NCBI RefSeq assembly: GCF_002377905.1
Contig: NZ_DFQS01000005.1
Span: 1 to 64,000, forward strand
Direction: 5' to 3'
DNA: 64,000 bases
Source: Psychrobacter sp. UBA3483
GTDB lineage: Bacteria > Pseudomonadota > Gammaproteobacteria > Pseudomonadales > Moraxellaceae
The translations under genes and the position numbers were made by a program. The notes beneath the pieces are model-generated. The model did no database searches. It was not told the DNA's origin and saw nothing but the letters and a program-made list of their open reading frames with translations. This document shows, in pieces, positions 45,536 through 54,183 of this stretch. The first letter of the stretch is position 1; each line of letters begins with the position of its first letter.

Positions 45536-46549
45536 ATGGCAAAGGTTTACTCACAAGGTATGATTGTTATGACCTCATCTTTTGACACCCAATGTTTTAC
45601 GGAATCATCTTTTATAAAATCTTTGGCTAGATTTGCTGTATTGCCTAGCATTCTAGCGGTAAGTCTGGCATTAACTGCCTGCCAAGAAACGTCGGTACCG
45701 AGCGAAAATGACGCACAGGAAGAAAGTGCTAGCGAAGTCGATGTTAATGCGGCCACGCCTGACGCTACGCTAAAAAACGATGAGTCCAAGGCGGGTGAGA
45801 TGAGTGATGAAGAACAAATGATAGCCAATCTTACCAATTATCGCTGGACACTGATGTCTGCAAGCGATAAAGGTGCACAGCCACTAAATATGTTGCTTGA
45901 TATCAAAGATCAAGTGCGCTTATCCTTTAGCCAATACCAAGGTGAGAATAGCTTAAATTATAGTGTGGGCTGCAATACCATGAGCGCAGGCTATCAGCTT
46001 CAAGGTCAGACGTTGACCATCGAAGACGGTATGAGCACCAAAATGTCATGCGGTGAACTTGATAAGGCTGAAAACCAATTGAACCAGCTAATGCAAGGTG
46101 AAAATCAATTGACCTTAGTATTAGATAGCAATGTCAAAAACGGTAGTACTGATAGCGCAACGGCTGAAAGTCATCAACCTGTCTTAACGCAAATCACAAG
46201 CGACGCGGCGACGTTAGTTTGGGAAGGTAAACTGACCTCACAAGCGAAATATAACAGTAAAGGTGAAACGGTATTTTGGGCGGTAAATGCTAAGAAAATC
46301 GCCTGCGCTGATAAGAGCTCAGAGTTGTGCTTACAAGTAAAACCCATTACTTATGATGACCAAGGTATCAAGGTTAGCGAAGGTGTCTGGACAGCCTTTA
46401 ACGGTGAAATCGATGGCTATCAGCCTGATGGTATGCATGACGAAGTATTACGTCTTCAGCGCTATCAGTTAGACGGTAATGAGACTGCAGAAGCGCAAGA
46501 ATATGCGTATGTACTCGATGCAGTGATTGAGAGTAGCGTGGTCGAGTAG
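45536..46549 (+). CDS. META/DUF4377 domain lipoprotein
   Basis: A 337-residue predicted lipoprotein: hydrophobic segment and lipobox SLALTAC (Cys about 49), then an acidic Ser/Glu/Asp linker. A META (HslJ-like) domain follows (about 98-195, with YSVGCNTMSAGY and STKMSCGELDKAE). A DUF4377 domain comes last (about 238-330, with FNGEIDGYQPDGMHDEVLRLQRYQLD). Both domains occur in envelope stress or heat-shock lipoproteins of unknown function. The start is uncertain; ATG 45569 is an alternative. Confidence 0.82.
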   Translation: MAKVYSQGMIVMTSSFDTQCFTESSFIKSLARFAVLPSILAVSLALTACQETSVPSENDAQEESASEVDVNAATPDATLKNDESKAGEMSDEEQMIANLTNYRWTLMSASDKGAQPLNMLLDIKDQVRLSFSQYQGENSLNYSVGCNTMSAGYQLQGQTLTIEDGMSTKMSCGELDKAENQLNQLMQGENQLTLVLDSNVKNGSTDSATAESHQPVLTQITSDAATLVWEGKLTSQAKYNSKGETVFWAVNAKKIACADKSSELCLQVKPITYDDQGIKVSEGVWTAFNGEIDGYQPDGMHDEVLRLQRYQLDGNETAEAQEYAYVLDAVIESSVVE

Positions 46550-46644
46550 GGCTGCTAGAGTAAGTTGGTTGATGGTTTCTATTACTGATATTATTCTTAA
46601 TATTATTTAAAACGACGGCTTAAATAGCCGAGATGATTTAAACA

Positions 46645-46677
46645 AAACACGCGCCGTTTGGACGCGTGTTTTTTTAT
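46645..46677. terminator. Bidirectional terminator between the META lipoprotein gene and ruvC
   Basis: AACACGCG pairs with CGCGTGTT around a short loop, with A-rich left and T7 right flanks. Confidence 0.88.
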
Positions 46678-46714
46678 GAGCGTTTGCTTTATTTTATGAA
46701 TATCTTTTTTTACA

Positions 46715-47299
46715 TTAACGCAGATTGCCTAAGTCTTCTTCGGTCAAACGCCAGCGGCCTTTTTTCTTCGAAGCACCGCGTCCGCGCATGGCGCTGTTTA
46801 ATATCAGCTTGTTCATTGAATGACTTGAGTGCGCATGACAAATGGCGCAGGCAAGACCATCGGCGGCATCTTGTTGTGGCACCACATCTAAAGACAGTAT
46901 ACGGCAGACCATCTCTTGTACCTGCTCTTTTGCCGCTGCACCATAGCCGCAAACGGCTTGTTTAATTTGACGGGCGGTATATTCCGATACTTCTAAATCA
47001 AGAGCGACCATGGCAGCAATAGCTGCGCCGCGAGCTTGCCCAAGTTTAAGCGCGGAGTCAGGGTTTTCTGCCATAAACACCTGCTCGATAGCCGTATAAA
47101 TGGGCTCGTCACCATATTTTAGATGATGCTGGGTGATACGCGTTAGGCCATTAAAAATGCGCTTTAGGCGTTCAGGCATCTCTTTGGTATCTGTACGAAT
47201 TGTGCCTGCGTCTATATAAGTCAGTTTGTCGCCCGTTTGCTGAATAATGCCATAACCGGTCATGCGCGAACCCGGGTCAATCCCGATAATAATTGCCAT
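46715..47299 (-). CDS. ruvC: Holliday junction resolvase RuvC
   Basis: A 194-residue endonuclease of branch-migrated Holliday junctions. The catalytic acids are visible in IIGIDPGSRMTGYG (D8), AIEQVFMAENPDSALKLGQARG and DAADGLACAICHAH. The C-terminus is extended with Arg/Lys-rich sequence. It is separated from ruvA, which lies 16 kb away at 63435. Confidence 0.96.
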   Translation of the reverse strand: MAIIIGIDPGSRMTGYGIIQQTGDKLTYIDAGTIRTDTKEMPERLKRIFNGLTRITQHHLKYGDEPIYTAIEQVFMAENPDSALKLGQARGAAIAAMVALDLEVSEYTARQIKQAVCGYGAAAKEQVQEMVCRILSLDVVPQQDAADGLACAICHAHSSHSMNKLILNSAMRGRGASKKKGRWRLTEEDLGNLR

Positions 47300-47452
47300 A
47301 GTATTCCGTCTTGCTTACATTTTGTTTTATGGCTTAAAAATAAGCCGTAAGTTTGATAGTATAGCAATCAATCCCCATATACATCATATGCTAGCCATTT
47401 AAATTTACATGGCGCTTAATTTTTTAGATTTTATCTTATAGGACGACACTTT

Positions 47453-48094
47453 ATGGGTCAGATAGTTGGTATTGCCATTGTTTGGTTTATTATCGAGATG
47501 CTGCTTTGGTATTTACTTGCGCAGTTTATGAGCGGCTGGTGGGTGTTTATGTGGTTTATTATTGCCGCCGTTATCGGTATCTCACTCCTGCGTAAGGGGA
47601 TGGCAGCACTCAATCCAATGGCACAGCAGATGAAAGCGGGCGGTATGATGAATCCTGCGATGCGTCCACAAGAATCAACCATGATTAAAAGTGTCGCCAT
47701 GGCAGCGGCCGGTCTTTTGTTATTGATTCCGGGTGTGCTGAGTGATCTATTAGCTTTATTGGTGATATTGCCACCAGTACAGAAAAAGCTCAAAGACTTT
47801 GCTAATAACTACGTTATGAACAATCAGCAAAAAATGATGGAGATGATGGCAAAACAGATGGGTGGACAAATGGGCGGACAAAACCCATTCGGTGGCATGG
47901 GTGGTCAGAATCCGTTTGGCGGTGCAGGTGGCATGAATGGCCAGAACCCATTTGGTCAACAACAAAATCCGTTTGGTCAGCAACAGCAAAACCCCTTTGG
48001 CGATGTGTTCAAACAACACACGACGGTCGATGGGACGGCTAAAAACATCCCCAAAGATGTGAAGAAAATCACCAAGTCTGCCAATGACGAGTAA
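47453..48094 (+). CDS. FxsA-family membrane protein with QNPFG repeats
   Basis: A 213-residue protein. The first 115 residues are FxsA-like with three to four membrane helices (for example LLWYLLAQFMSGWWVFMWF and IPGVLSDLLALLVILPP). The tail is Met/Gln-rich, with five QNPFG repeats (about 143-183) in a Gly/Gln-rich setting, and a short Lys-rich end. FxsA proteins are phage-exclusion-linked membrane proteins of unclear function; the repeat tail is not typical. A perfect terminator follows. Confidence 0.85.
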   Translation: MGQIVGIAIVWFIIEMLLWYLLAQFMSGWWVFMWFIIAAVIGISLLRKGMAALNPMAQQMKAGGMMNPAMRPQESTMIKSVAMAAAGLLLLIPGVLSDLLALLVILPPVQKKLKDFANNYVMNNQQKMMEMMAKQMGGQMGGQNPFGGMGGQNPFGGAGGMNGQNPFGQQQNPFGQQQQNPFGDVFKQHTTVDGTAKNIPKDVKKITKSANDE

Positions 48095-48117
48095 TCGATT
48101 GATGCTTGAGCAAGCAT

Positions 48118-48157
48118 AAAAAGAGCCCCTTTCGTTATTAACGAAAGGGGCTCTTTA
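48118..48157 (+). terminator. Terminator of the fxsA-like gene
   Basis: AAAGAGCCCCTTTCGTT pairs with AACGAAAGGGGCTCTTT around a short loop. The stem is perfect and its flanks also allow function in both directions, so it may serve ssrS. Confidence 0.92.
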
Positions 48158-48214
48158 GTGGTCTTTATTTATCATAAGCATATTTGCAAACAAATAAAAT
48201 AATGACCGAATAGA

Positions 48215-48403
48215 ACAACCGAAGTGCCGCCGTAAGATGGTGTCCCATGAACCGTGAAGTTCAGGGCGGATGCGTCACTGCCTCTGCAGGTTTCCTGAGA
48301 CACCGCAAGCGGTGCAGGCATACACAATGAGACAATAGGTACCACATCCTGGTAAAGCATTATCGGCTCAGGGAATAAACATCTACTAGCCAACACTTCA
48401 GAA
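48215..48403 (-). ncRNA. ssrS: 6S RNA
   Basis: On the minus strand about 188 bases match the 6S RNA plan. The conserved block CCCTGAGCCGATA is followed by a stem ending TACCAGGATGTGGTACC, and the 3' part has GAAC...GGTTCA...GGGACACC...TTACGGCGGCAC, as in gamma-proteobacterial 6S RNA. The ends pair: CTGAAGTG (48394-48401) with CACTTCGG (48219-48226). A promoter sits just upstream. 6S RNA binds sigma-70 RNA polymerase as an open-promoter mimic and helps stationary-phase adaptation. The exact ends are approximate. Confidence 0.88.
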
Positions 48404-48410
48404 TATAATT

Positions 48411-48439
48411 ATCTTAACCAATGACTTGAGTGATTGCAA
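48411..48439 (-). promoter_or_regulatory. Promoter of ssrS
   Basis: On the minus strand TTGCAA (-35, 48434-48439) and TAAGAT (-10, 48411-48416) are 17 bp apart, which puts the start at about 48404, at the 5' end of the RNA. Confidence 0.6.
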
Positions 48440-48654
48440 GTACGATTTACAGATTGCTACGTCGGGTTAATAAGCAGCATGAATGATGTTGAGTGTTCAC
48501 TGTATTTACTATGAAATTAAAGACCCTCTACGCGCTTAATTTTTACCTTAAAAGGGCGATTTTTCAGCTATTTTGAGATATGTGTTAATATAGAGGGCTG
48601 TAAACATCCTAAGATAGCATTCTAGGCGTTCATTCACTTGAGGAGCGGTAATCC

Positions 48655-50313
48655 ATGACCCATAACCAGCAACAAGCAGAATTTATCGACGATAGTCAGG
48701 CTCAGCTCAATAATAAGCAAGATAGCGAGCAAAATAAGAAAGTGCCGCATGTCTTAATGATATTAGATGGTTTTGGGCATCGTGAAGACGATAAGGATAA
48801 TGCGATTGCTGCCGCCCATATGCCAAATTTGGATAAGATTTACCAGCAATATCCGCATGGATTGATATCGGCCTCAGGAGAAGATGTCGGCCTGCCAGAT
48901 GGTCAGTTCGGTAACTCTGAAGTTGGCCATATGAATTTGGGCGCAGGCCGCGTGCTTTTTCAAGACTCAACCCGTATTTCAAATGAAGTCGCCAATCGTG
49001 AGTTTTATAAAAACGAAGCATTGGTTAATGCGGTGAAAGCGGCAAATAAGCTCGGTGGTAACGTCCATATTATGGGACTGTTGTCAGATGGCGGCGTCCA
49101 CTCGCATCAAGACCATATCGAGGCTATGTGTCATTCGGCATTGGTGCACGGTGCCAAAAATGTCTTTGTGCATTGTTTTTTAGACGGTCGTGATACGCCG
49201 CCAAAATCTGCTGATAAGTATATCAACCGCTTACGTGACCATATTGCCAAGCTCAATGACCATTACGAAGGTGGCCGCGTGCAAATTGCCAGTATTATCG
49301 GGCGCTATTATGCGATGGATCGTGACAATCGCTGGGATCGCGTGCAAAAAGCCTATGAGCTTATCACCGAGGGTAAAGCCGACCGCTTAGCCACGCGCGC
49401 CGATGGCGCAATACAAGCGGCGTATAAAGCACGCGAAACCGATGAATTTATCAATCCAACGATTGTGATTGGTCGCGACGAAGTGCCTTATACCGTCGAT
49501 GACAATGATGCGCTTATCTTTATGAACTTCCGCGCTGACCGTGCCCGTGAGCTTGCGCAAGCGTTTGTACTGCCAGATCATGAGTTTTCTGGTTTTGCGC
49601 GTCATAAGCAACCAAAGCTTGCCGCTTTTGTAATGTTGACCAAATACTCTGACGTGCTAGCGGACAATCCAAAGACCAACACCGCTTATTATCCAGCGTC
49701 TTTGACCAATACGCTTGGGGAATACTTACAAGATAAAGGTAAGACCCAGCTACGTATCGCTGAAACTGAAAAATATGCGCATGTGACCTTTTTCTTTAGC
49801 GGCGGCCGCGAAGAAGAATATGAAGGTGAGACACGTATTTTAGTGCCATCGCCTGATGTCGCCACTTATGATTTACAGCCAGAAATGAGCGCGCCTGAAG
49901 TGACCGATGAGCTGGTCGCTGCCATCGAGTCGGGTAAATACGATGTGTTGGTGGTCAACTATGCCAACGGCGATATGGTCGGGCATACAGGCGTCTTTGA
50001 AGCGGCTGTTAAGGCGGTAGAGGCATTGGACGTGTGTATCGGTCGTTTAGAGCAGGCGGTACGCGCTGCGGGCGGCGATATGCTGATCACCGCTGACCAT
50101 GGCAACTGTGAGCAGATGCAAGACTACGAAAGCGGTCAGGTACATACGCAGCATACTACTGAGCTGGTGCCACTGATTTATATTGGTGAGCAAGCGGTAA
50201 AAGTACGTAGCGGCGGCAAGCTCAGTGATATCGCGCCTACTATTTTGGCGTTGATGAACATCGAGCAGCCAGATGAGATGACCGGAAAAAACTTATTGCT
50301 TTCAGCGACCTAA
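48655..50313 (+). CDS. gpmI: 2,3-bisphosphoglycerate-independent phosphoglycerate mutase
   Basis: A 552-residue glycolytic enzyme interconverting 3- and 2-phosphoglycerate with two manganese ions. LMILDGFGHRED carries the first metal Asp, the catalytic Ser is S88 in FGNSEVGHMN, and ADHGNCEQM closes the site. About 35 extra residues precede the usual start (family about 515). GAGGAG precedes the ATG. Confidence 0.97.
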   Translation: MTHNQQQAEFIDDSQAQLNNKQDSEQNKKVPHVLMILDGFGHREDDKDNAIAAAHMPNLDKIYQQYPHGLISASGEDVGLPDGQFGNSEVGHMNLGAGRVLFQDSTRISNEVANREFYKNEALVNAVKAANKLGGNVHIMGLLSDGGVHSHQDHIEAMCHSALVHGAKNVFVHCFLDGRDTPPKSADKYINRLRDHIAKLNDHYEGGRVQIASIIGRYYAMDRDNRWDRVQKAYELITEGKADRLATRADGAIQAAYKARETDEFINPTIVIGRDEVPYTVDDNDALIFMNFRADRARELAQAFVLPDHEFSGFARHKQPKLAAFVMLTKYSDVLADNPKTNTAYYPASLTNTLGEYLQDKGKTQLRIAETEKYAHVTFFFSGGREEEYEGETRILVPSPDVATYDLQPEMSAPEVTDELVAAIESGKYDVLVVNYANGDMVGHTGVFEAAVKAVEALDVCIGRLEQAVRAAGGDMLITADHGNCEQMQDYESGQVHTQHTTELVPLIYIGEQAVKVRSGGKLSDIAPTILALMNIEQPDEMTGKNLLLSAT

Positions 50314-50382
50314 ACCCGTCATTTAAGATGCTGGCTTGGCAGCGTATCATTACTGCTAAACCTATTAAATTTCATAGAAGAG

Positions 50383-50415
50383 GGAAAGATATCGATTATC
50401 TTTCCTTTTTTTTAT
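50383..50415 (+). terminator. Terminator of gpmI
   Basis: GGAAAGATA (50383-50391) pairs with TATCTTTCC (50397-50405), followed by TTTTTTTT. Confidence 0.88.
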
Positions 50416-50626
50416 TTACTTTTTTTAATATTCTGCCCTCTCTTTTACGTTACATTGCACCTGATACATATTGTTTAAGTTACTTGCAATACTATCCTAG
50501 TCTTAGATAGATGCTCGGTGTTATTTTAGACGACATTATTCATGAATAACTTTATAATCATAAATATCCATATACTCCAAAAGTTATAAAAATAATAACC
50601 AAACCCATTTTTGAGTGATTTTTTTT

Positions 50627-52276
50627 ATGCGTCCAATTTCCCCTTTATTCTTATTGCGGTCTAAAAGCTTGAGACATATCACCATGCCACTGTCTTTTGG
50701 TTCTAAATGTTTGAAAATCAGGTTTTTCAGTGTTAAATCCATAAGCTGTCAGCTATTAAACCCCGTCCTTATTAGCGGTGTAGTGGGATTGGGTATGATT
50801 AATATGCCAACACAGGCTGCTACCAACAATAACGGTAAAATCAATAATAATGGCAAAAGTCCCACCGCAAGCTTGCAATTAATTAGTCTTAATAATGATA
50901 AGTCTTTAAACAATGACGAGGAAAACACCGGTACGGACGATTTATCAGATATCGCAGATATGCTTGAATCTGCTGATCAAGTCGATGACTCGATAGATGC
51001 CATCGCTGATGAAAGTGCGCTAAATGACGAGTCAGACGTTATAAACACCGATATTCCCGCCGAAGTTGCGCAAGTCTCGTTAAATGCCATTTCGCCTGAA
51101 ACGCTCAAAACCTTTGTGGCTGTCGTTGATTTGGTGCGCCGCGAATATGTGGATACGGTGAATGATGAGGAGTTGTTCAGCAATGCTATGAGCGGTATGT
51201 TGACCAAGCTTGATAGCCACGCTGAGTTTTTGGATGCCGAAGCTTATGAGAATTTGCGCGCTTTTACTGAAGGCGACGTCGGTGATATTGGTATCAAGGT
51301 ACAGTATCAACCAAAAGAAGGTTATTGGGTAATCACTGAGGTTGTTGATGGCTCACCTGCCGATAAAAAAGGCATTGCCGTTGGCGATTATTTGCACCAA
51401 GTGGATGAGTTTAAACTTGGTGAAGAGGAAGAAAGTAATGATATTGAGCAGCTATTAACGGGAATTGCGGGCACCCAAGTAGATGTGGTGACGTCAAAAG
51501 CAGGTCGCCGTAAGCACACCACGACTTTACAGCGTAATCACAATCATCCGCAAATTATTGAAACCCGGCTAGTAGATGGTATAGCCATTGTTAGATTGCC
51601 CGCCTTTCAAAACAACAGCCGTGAAAAGCTGTTACAAGGGTTAATCGATTTGGACGCGCCGGTTAGAGGTGTTTTATTGGATATGCGTGACAACCCAGGC
51701 GGCGTACTGGCGTCAGCTGTGAGCGTTGCCAGCTTGTTTATGACCGATACCGATGTGGTCCAAGTCAAAGGTCGCCAAAGTGACTCGCGCACCCTATCGA
51801 CGCAAGGTGCCGCGCTATTAGATGCTATGCCTGTGGTAGTTTTGCAAAATCGTTATTCAGCTTCAGCAGCTGAAGTCCTAGCCAGTAGTTTGCAAGCGCA
51901 AAAACGCGCGACTATCTTGGGCGAGGTCAGTTATGGTAAAGGTTCAGTGCAGTCCGTGATACCGCTGAATGACGAGCAGGCGGTTAAGCTGACGGTTGCT
52001 CATTATATGACCGCTACGGGTAAAAAAATAGATGGGGTCGGGGTAGAGCCTGATGTGGCTTTAAAAGGAAGTGAGAGCACATGGGAGCAACAGGCGCTTG
52101 ATTTACTCAGACAAAAATCCCTGCCATCGGGTATACGCTTTGTACGTAAACCTCAAGCGGCGAATAATTCTCATCAAGATGACACTAAGACTAAAGCGAT
52201 TAAAAATAAAGTGACTCAAAACAATACAGTCATCGAGCACGTGACTGAAAAACCGACTGTTAAAGCCACGCCTTAA
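50627..52276 (+). CDS. ctpA: C-terminal processing peptidase (S41 family)
   Basis: A 549-residue periplasmic serine protease. It has an N-terminal hydrophobic region acting as signal (about 35-60), an acidic linker, a PDZ domain (about 215-300, with GDIGIKVQYQP and VDGSPADKKGIAVGD) and the tail-specific protease domain. The Ser/Lys dyad regions are NRYSASAAEVLASSL and SYGKGSVQSVIPL, plus MRDNPGGVL. I chose ATG 50627; a GTG at 50615 is in frame. Follows gpmI, as in many gamma-proteobacteria (gpmI-envC-ctpA), but no envC is present between them. Confidence 0.92.
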   Translation: MRPISPLFLLRSKSLRHITMPLSFGSKCLKIRFFSVKSISCQLLNPVLISGVVGLGMINMPTQAATNNNGKINNNGKSPTASLQLISLNNDKSLNNDEENTGTDDLSDIADMLESADQVDDSIDAIADESALNDESDVINTDIPAEVAQVSLNAISPETLKTFVAVVDLVRREYVDTVNDEELFSNAMSGMLTKLDSHAEFLDAEAYENLRAFTEGDVGDIGIKVQYQPKEGYWVITEVVDGSPADKKGIAVGDYLHQVDEFKLGEEEESNDIEQLLTGIAGTQVDVVTSKAGRRKHTTTLQRNHNHPQIIETRLVDGIAIVRLPAFQNNSREKLLQGLIDLDAPVRGVLLDMRDNPGGVLASAVSVASLFMTDTDVVQVKGRQSDSRTLSTQGAALLDAMPVVVLQNRYSASAAEVLASSLQAQKRATILGEVSYGKGSVQSVIPLNDEQAVKLTVAHYMTATGKKIDGVGVEPDVALKGSESTWEQQALDLLRQKSLPSGIRFVRKPQAANNSHQDDTKTKAIKNKVTQNNTVIEHVTEKPTVKATP

Positions 52277-52340
52277 TTTAATTAGCGTTTAAAGCTAGCA
52301 TTAGCATTCATTTAACTTTTGTCTACATATGAGTACTTAT

Positions 52341-54101
52341 TTATTGCTCAGATTGATTTTCAGCAATCTCAAGCTTTGACATGCGATAGCGTAACGAGCG
52401 GAAAGTGGTGCCCAACAATTCAGCAGCTTGGGTCTTGTTCCAGTTTGTCTGTTTAAGGGCGGTAATAATCAGTTGTCTTTCCTGTTCTTGTAGATAATGC
52501 TCTAAGCCTTGAGCGGGTAATTGACCCGCGCTAATATTTTCTTGATTTACGGATGGTTTTGAATCTTCTGGCTTCTTAATCTCATTTGTTAATGGTTCTG
52601 ATATAGCGCTGGCTGCTGCTTTATCAGGTTTTGCTACGGGACTGGTCACCGCGCGCGCATTCATTGAAGGATAGTGCTGAGTAATCGTGCGATAAGGAGA
52701 TACAGTGGCTTTTGCTTGTTGCAGGCTGTCTTTTTCTACGGCTTCTACGTCTTTTTTTACCGCATTATCTTTGATAGCTTCTACTACTAGGCTTTTATCT
52801 TTATCCAAAGTAGCAGTAGGTAAAATAGTTGATTTATCAGCGCTCTGATTTTGCTCTACTGCTGTCATATCTTTTTGGTCGTTCTCTACACGCTGTTTAT
52901 CTAATTGTTGGTTTTCTAACTGTTGGTTGTCAAAATCAGCCAAGCCTAAATGACTCGCATCAATAGTGGAGGTTTCTGCTAAGGTTATCGCGCGCTCAAG
53001 GATGTTACGTAACTCGCGAACGTTCCCAGCAAAGTCGTGATGTTGTAGGCGCGCGCACGCAGCCTCAGTCAGCGTTGGCGGCGACTCCAATTGCCATTCA
53101 TCGGCAATCAGGGTCAAAAAGTGCTTGGCTAATACTGGTATATCGTCACGTCTTGCGTTTAGGGTTGGCAGTTTAAGCTCAATAACATTGATGCGGTAAT
53201 ATAAATCTTGGCGAAAGCTACCTGCTTGTACCAGCTGATTTAAATCCTTATGCGTCGCTGATAGGATACGGATGTCAACCGGTACTTCTTTGGTATCACC
53301 GATTGCGCGCACGGTTTTTTCTTGAATAGCGCGCAGTAATTTGACCTGCATCGCTAGTGGTAAGTCGGCGACCTCATCTAAAAATAGCGTGCCGCCATTA
53401 GCCTGTTGAAACAGTCCTTGTTTATCAGCCACAGCGCCAGTAAAGCTGCCTTTTTTGTGACCAAAAAATTCTGACTCCATCAGCTCTGATGGAATCGCGC
53501 CGCAGTTGACTGGTACAAAGCTACCATCGCGGCGCGGGCTTAAATCATGGATTAAGCGCGCAACCACTTCTTTACCAGTGCCTGATGCCCCCGATAAAAA
53601 AACTGGTGCTTGTGAGCGCGCTAATTTTAAAATGGTGTTTTTTAGCGGATGCATGACGGCTGAATCGCCAATCAGACGGCTATCGAGCATTTGCTGCTCA
53701 GGTGAACGCTCAGGCGTTGACTTTGCGGCGTTATCTTGATGAATAACCTTGAGTGCATTTTCAACCAATTGACGCAGGCGCGGCAGCTCAAGCGGCTTAT
53801 TAACAAAGTCAAAAGCGCCCAGCTTCAGTGCCTCAATTGCTAAGTCCATACTGCCATGCGCGGTAATCACGGCAATGGGCGTACTTGAACTGCTGCTAAT
53901 ATGTTTAACCAGCTCTAAGCCTGAACCATCAGGGAGTTTTAAGTCGGTTAAACAAAAATCATAGTCGTTTTCTTGCCAATAGGCTCTGGCCTGCGACAAG
54001 GTATAAGCCACATCGCTTTTGATGCCCATCTTGGTTAGGGTAATTTGCATCAAGCGGCATAAATCTACTTCATCATCAACGACTAGCGCGGTTGTGGTCA
54101 T
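52341..54101 (-). CDS. pilR: NtrC-family response regulator (PilR-like)
   Basis: A 586-residue sigma-54 activator that turns on type IV pilin genes in related bacteria. The receiver domain (1-120) has D53 in LTDLKLPDGSG. The AAA+ domain (about 150-385) has GASGTGKEVVAR (Walker A), a GAFTGA-like GSFTGA loop and FLDEVADL. The Fis-type HTH is at the end (about 540-580). A low-complexity Lys/Gln/Ala linker of about 140 residues separates AAA+ and HTH, far longer than in PilR of Pseudomonas. Sensor pilS lies 82 bp upstream. Confidence 0.92.
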   Translation of the reverse strand: MTTTALVVDDEVDLCRLMQITLTKMGIKSDVAYTLSQARAYWQENDYDFCLTDLKLPDGSGLELVKHISSSSSTPIAVITAHGSMDLAIEALKLGAFDFVNKPLELPRLRQLVENALKVIHQDNAAKSTPERSPEQQMLDSRLIGDSAVMHPLKNTILKLARSQAPVFLSGASGTGKEVVARLIHDLSPRRDGSFVPVNCGAIPSELMESEFFGHKKGSFTGAVADKQGLFQQANGGTLFLDEVADLPLAMQVKLLRAIQEKTVRAIGDTKEVPVDIRILSATHKDLNQLVQAGSFRQDLYYRINVIELKLPTLNARRDDIPVLAKHFLTLIADEWQLESPPTLTEAACARLQHHDFAGNVRELRNILERAITLAETSTIDASHLGLADFDNQQLENQQLDKQRVENDQKDMTAVEQNQSADKSTILPTATLDKDKSLVVEAIKDNAVKKDVEAVEKDSLQQAKATVSPYRTITQHYPSMNARAVTSPVAKPDKAAASAISEPLTNEIKKPEDSKPSVNQENISAGQLPAQGLEHYLQEQERQLIITALKQTNWNKTQAAELLGTTFRSLRYRMSKLEIAENQSEQ

Positions 54102-54183
54102 ACATTATCTCATTGTCTTAAAATACTACAAGGCATTAAAAATACGTTTTATTTAAACGATTAATTGTTCCATTATTAATCGT

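Noticed and set aside
46666..46965. Plus-strand ORF of 99 codons over ruvC
   Set aside because: It is the shadow of ruvC in another frame; the ruvC translation has all catalytic residues.
48172..48396. Minus-strand ORF of 74 codons at the 6S RNA locus
   Set aside because: The sequence is explained by the structured 6S RNA; the ORF has no domain or ribosome site.
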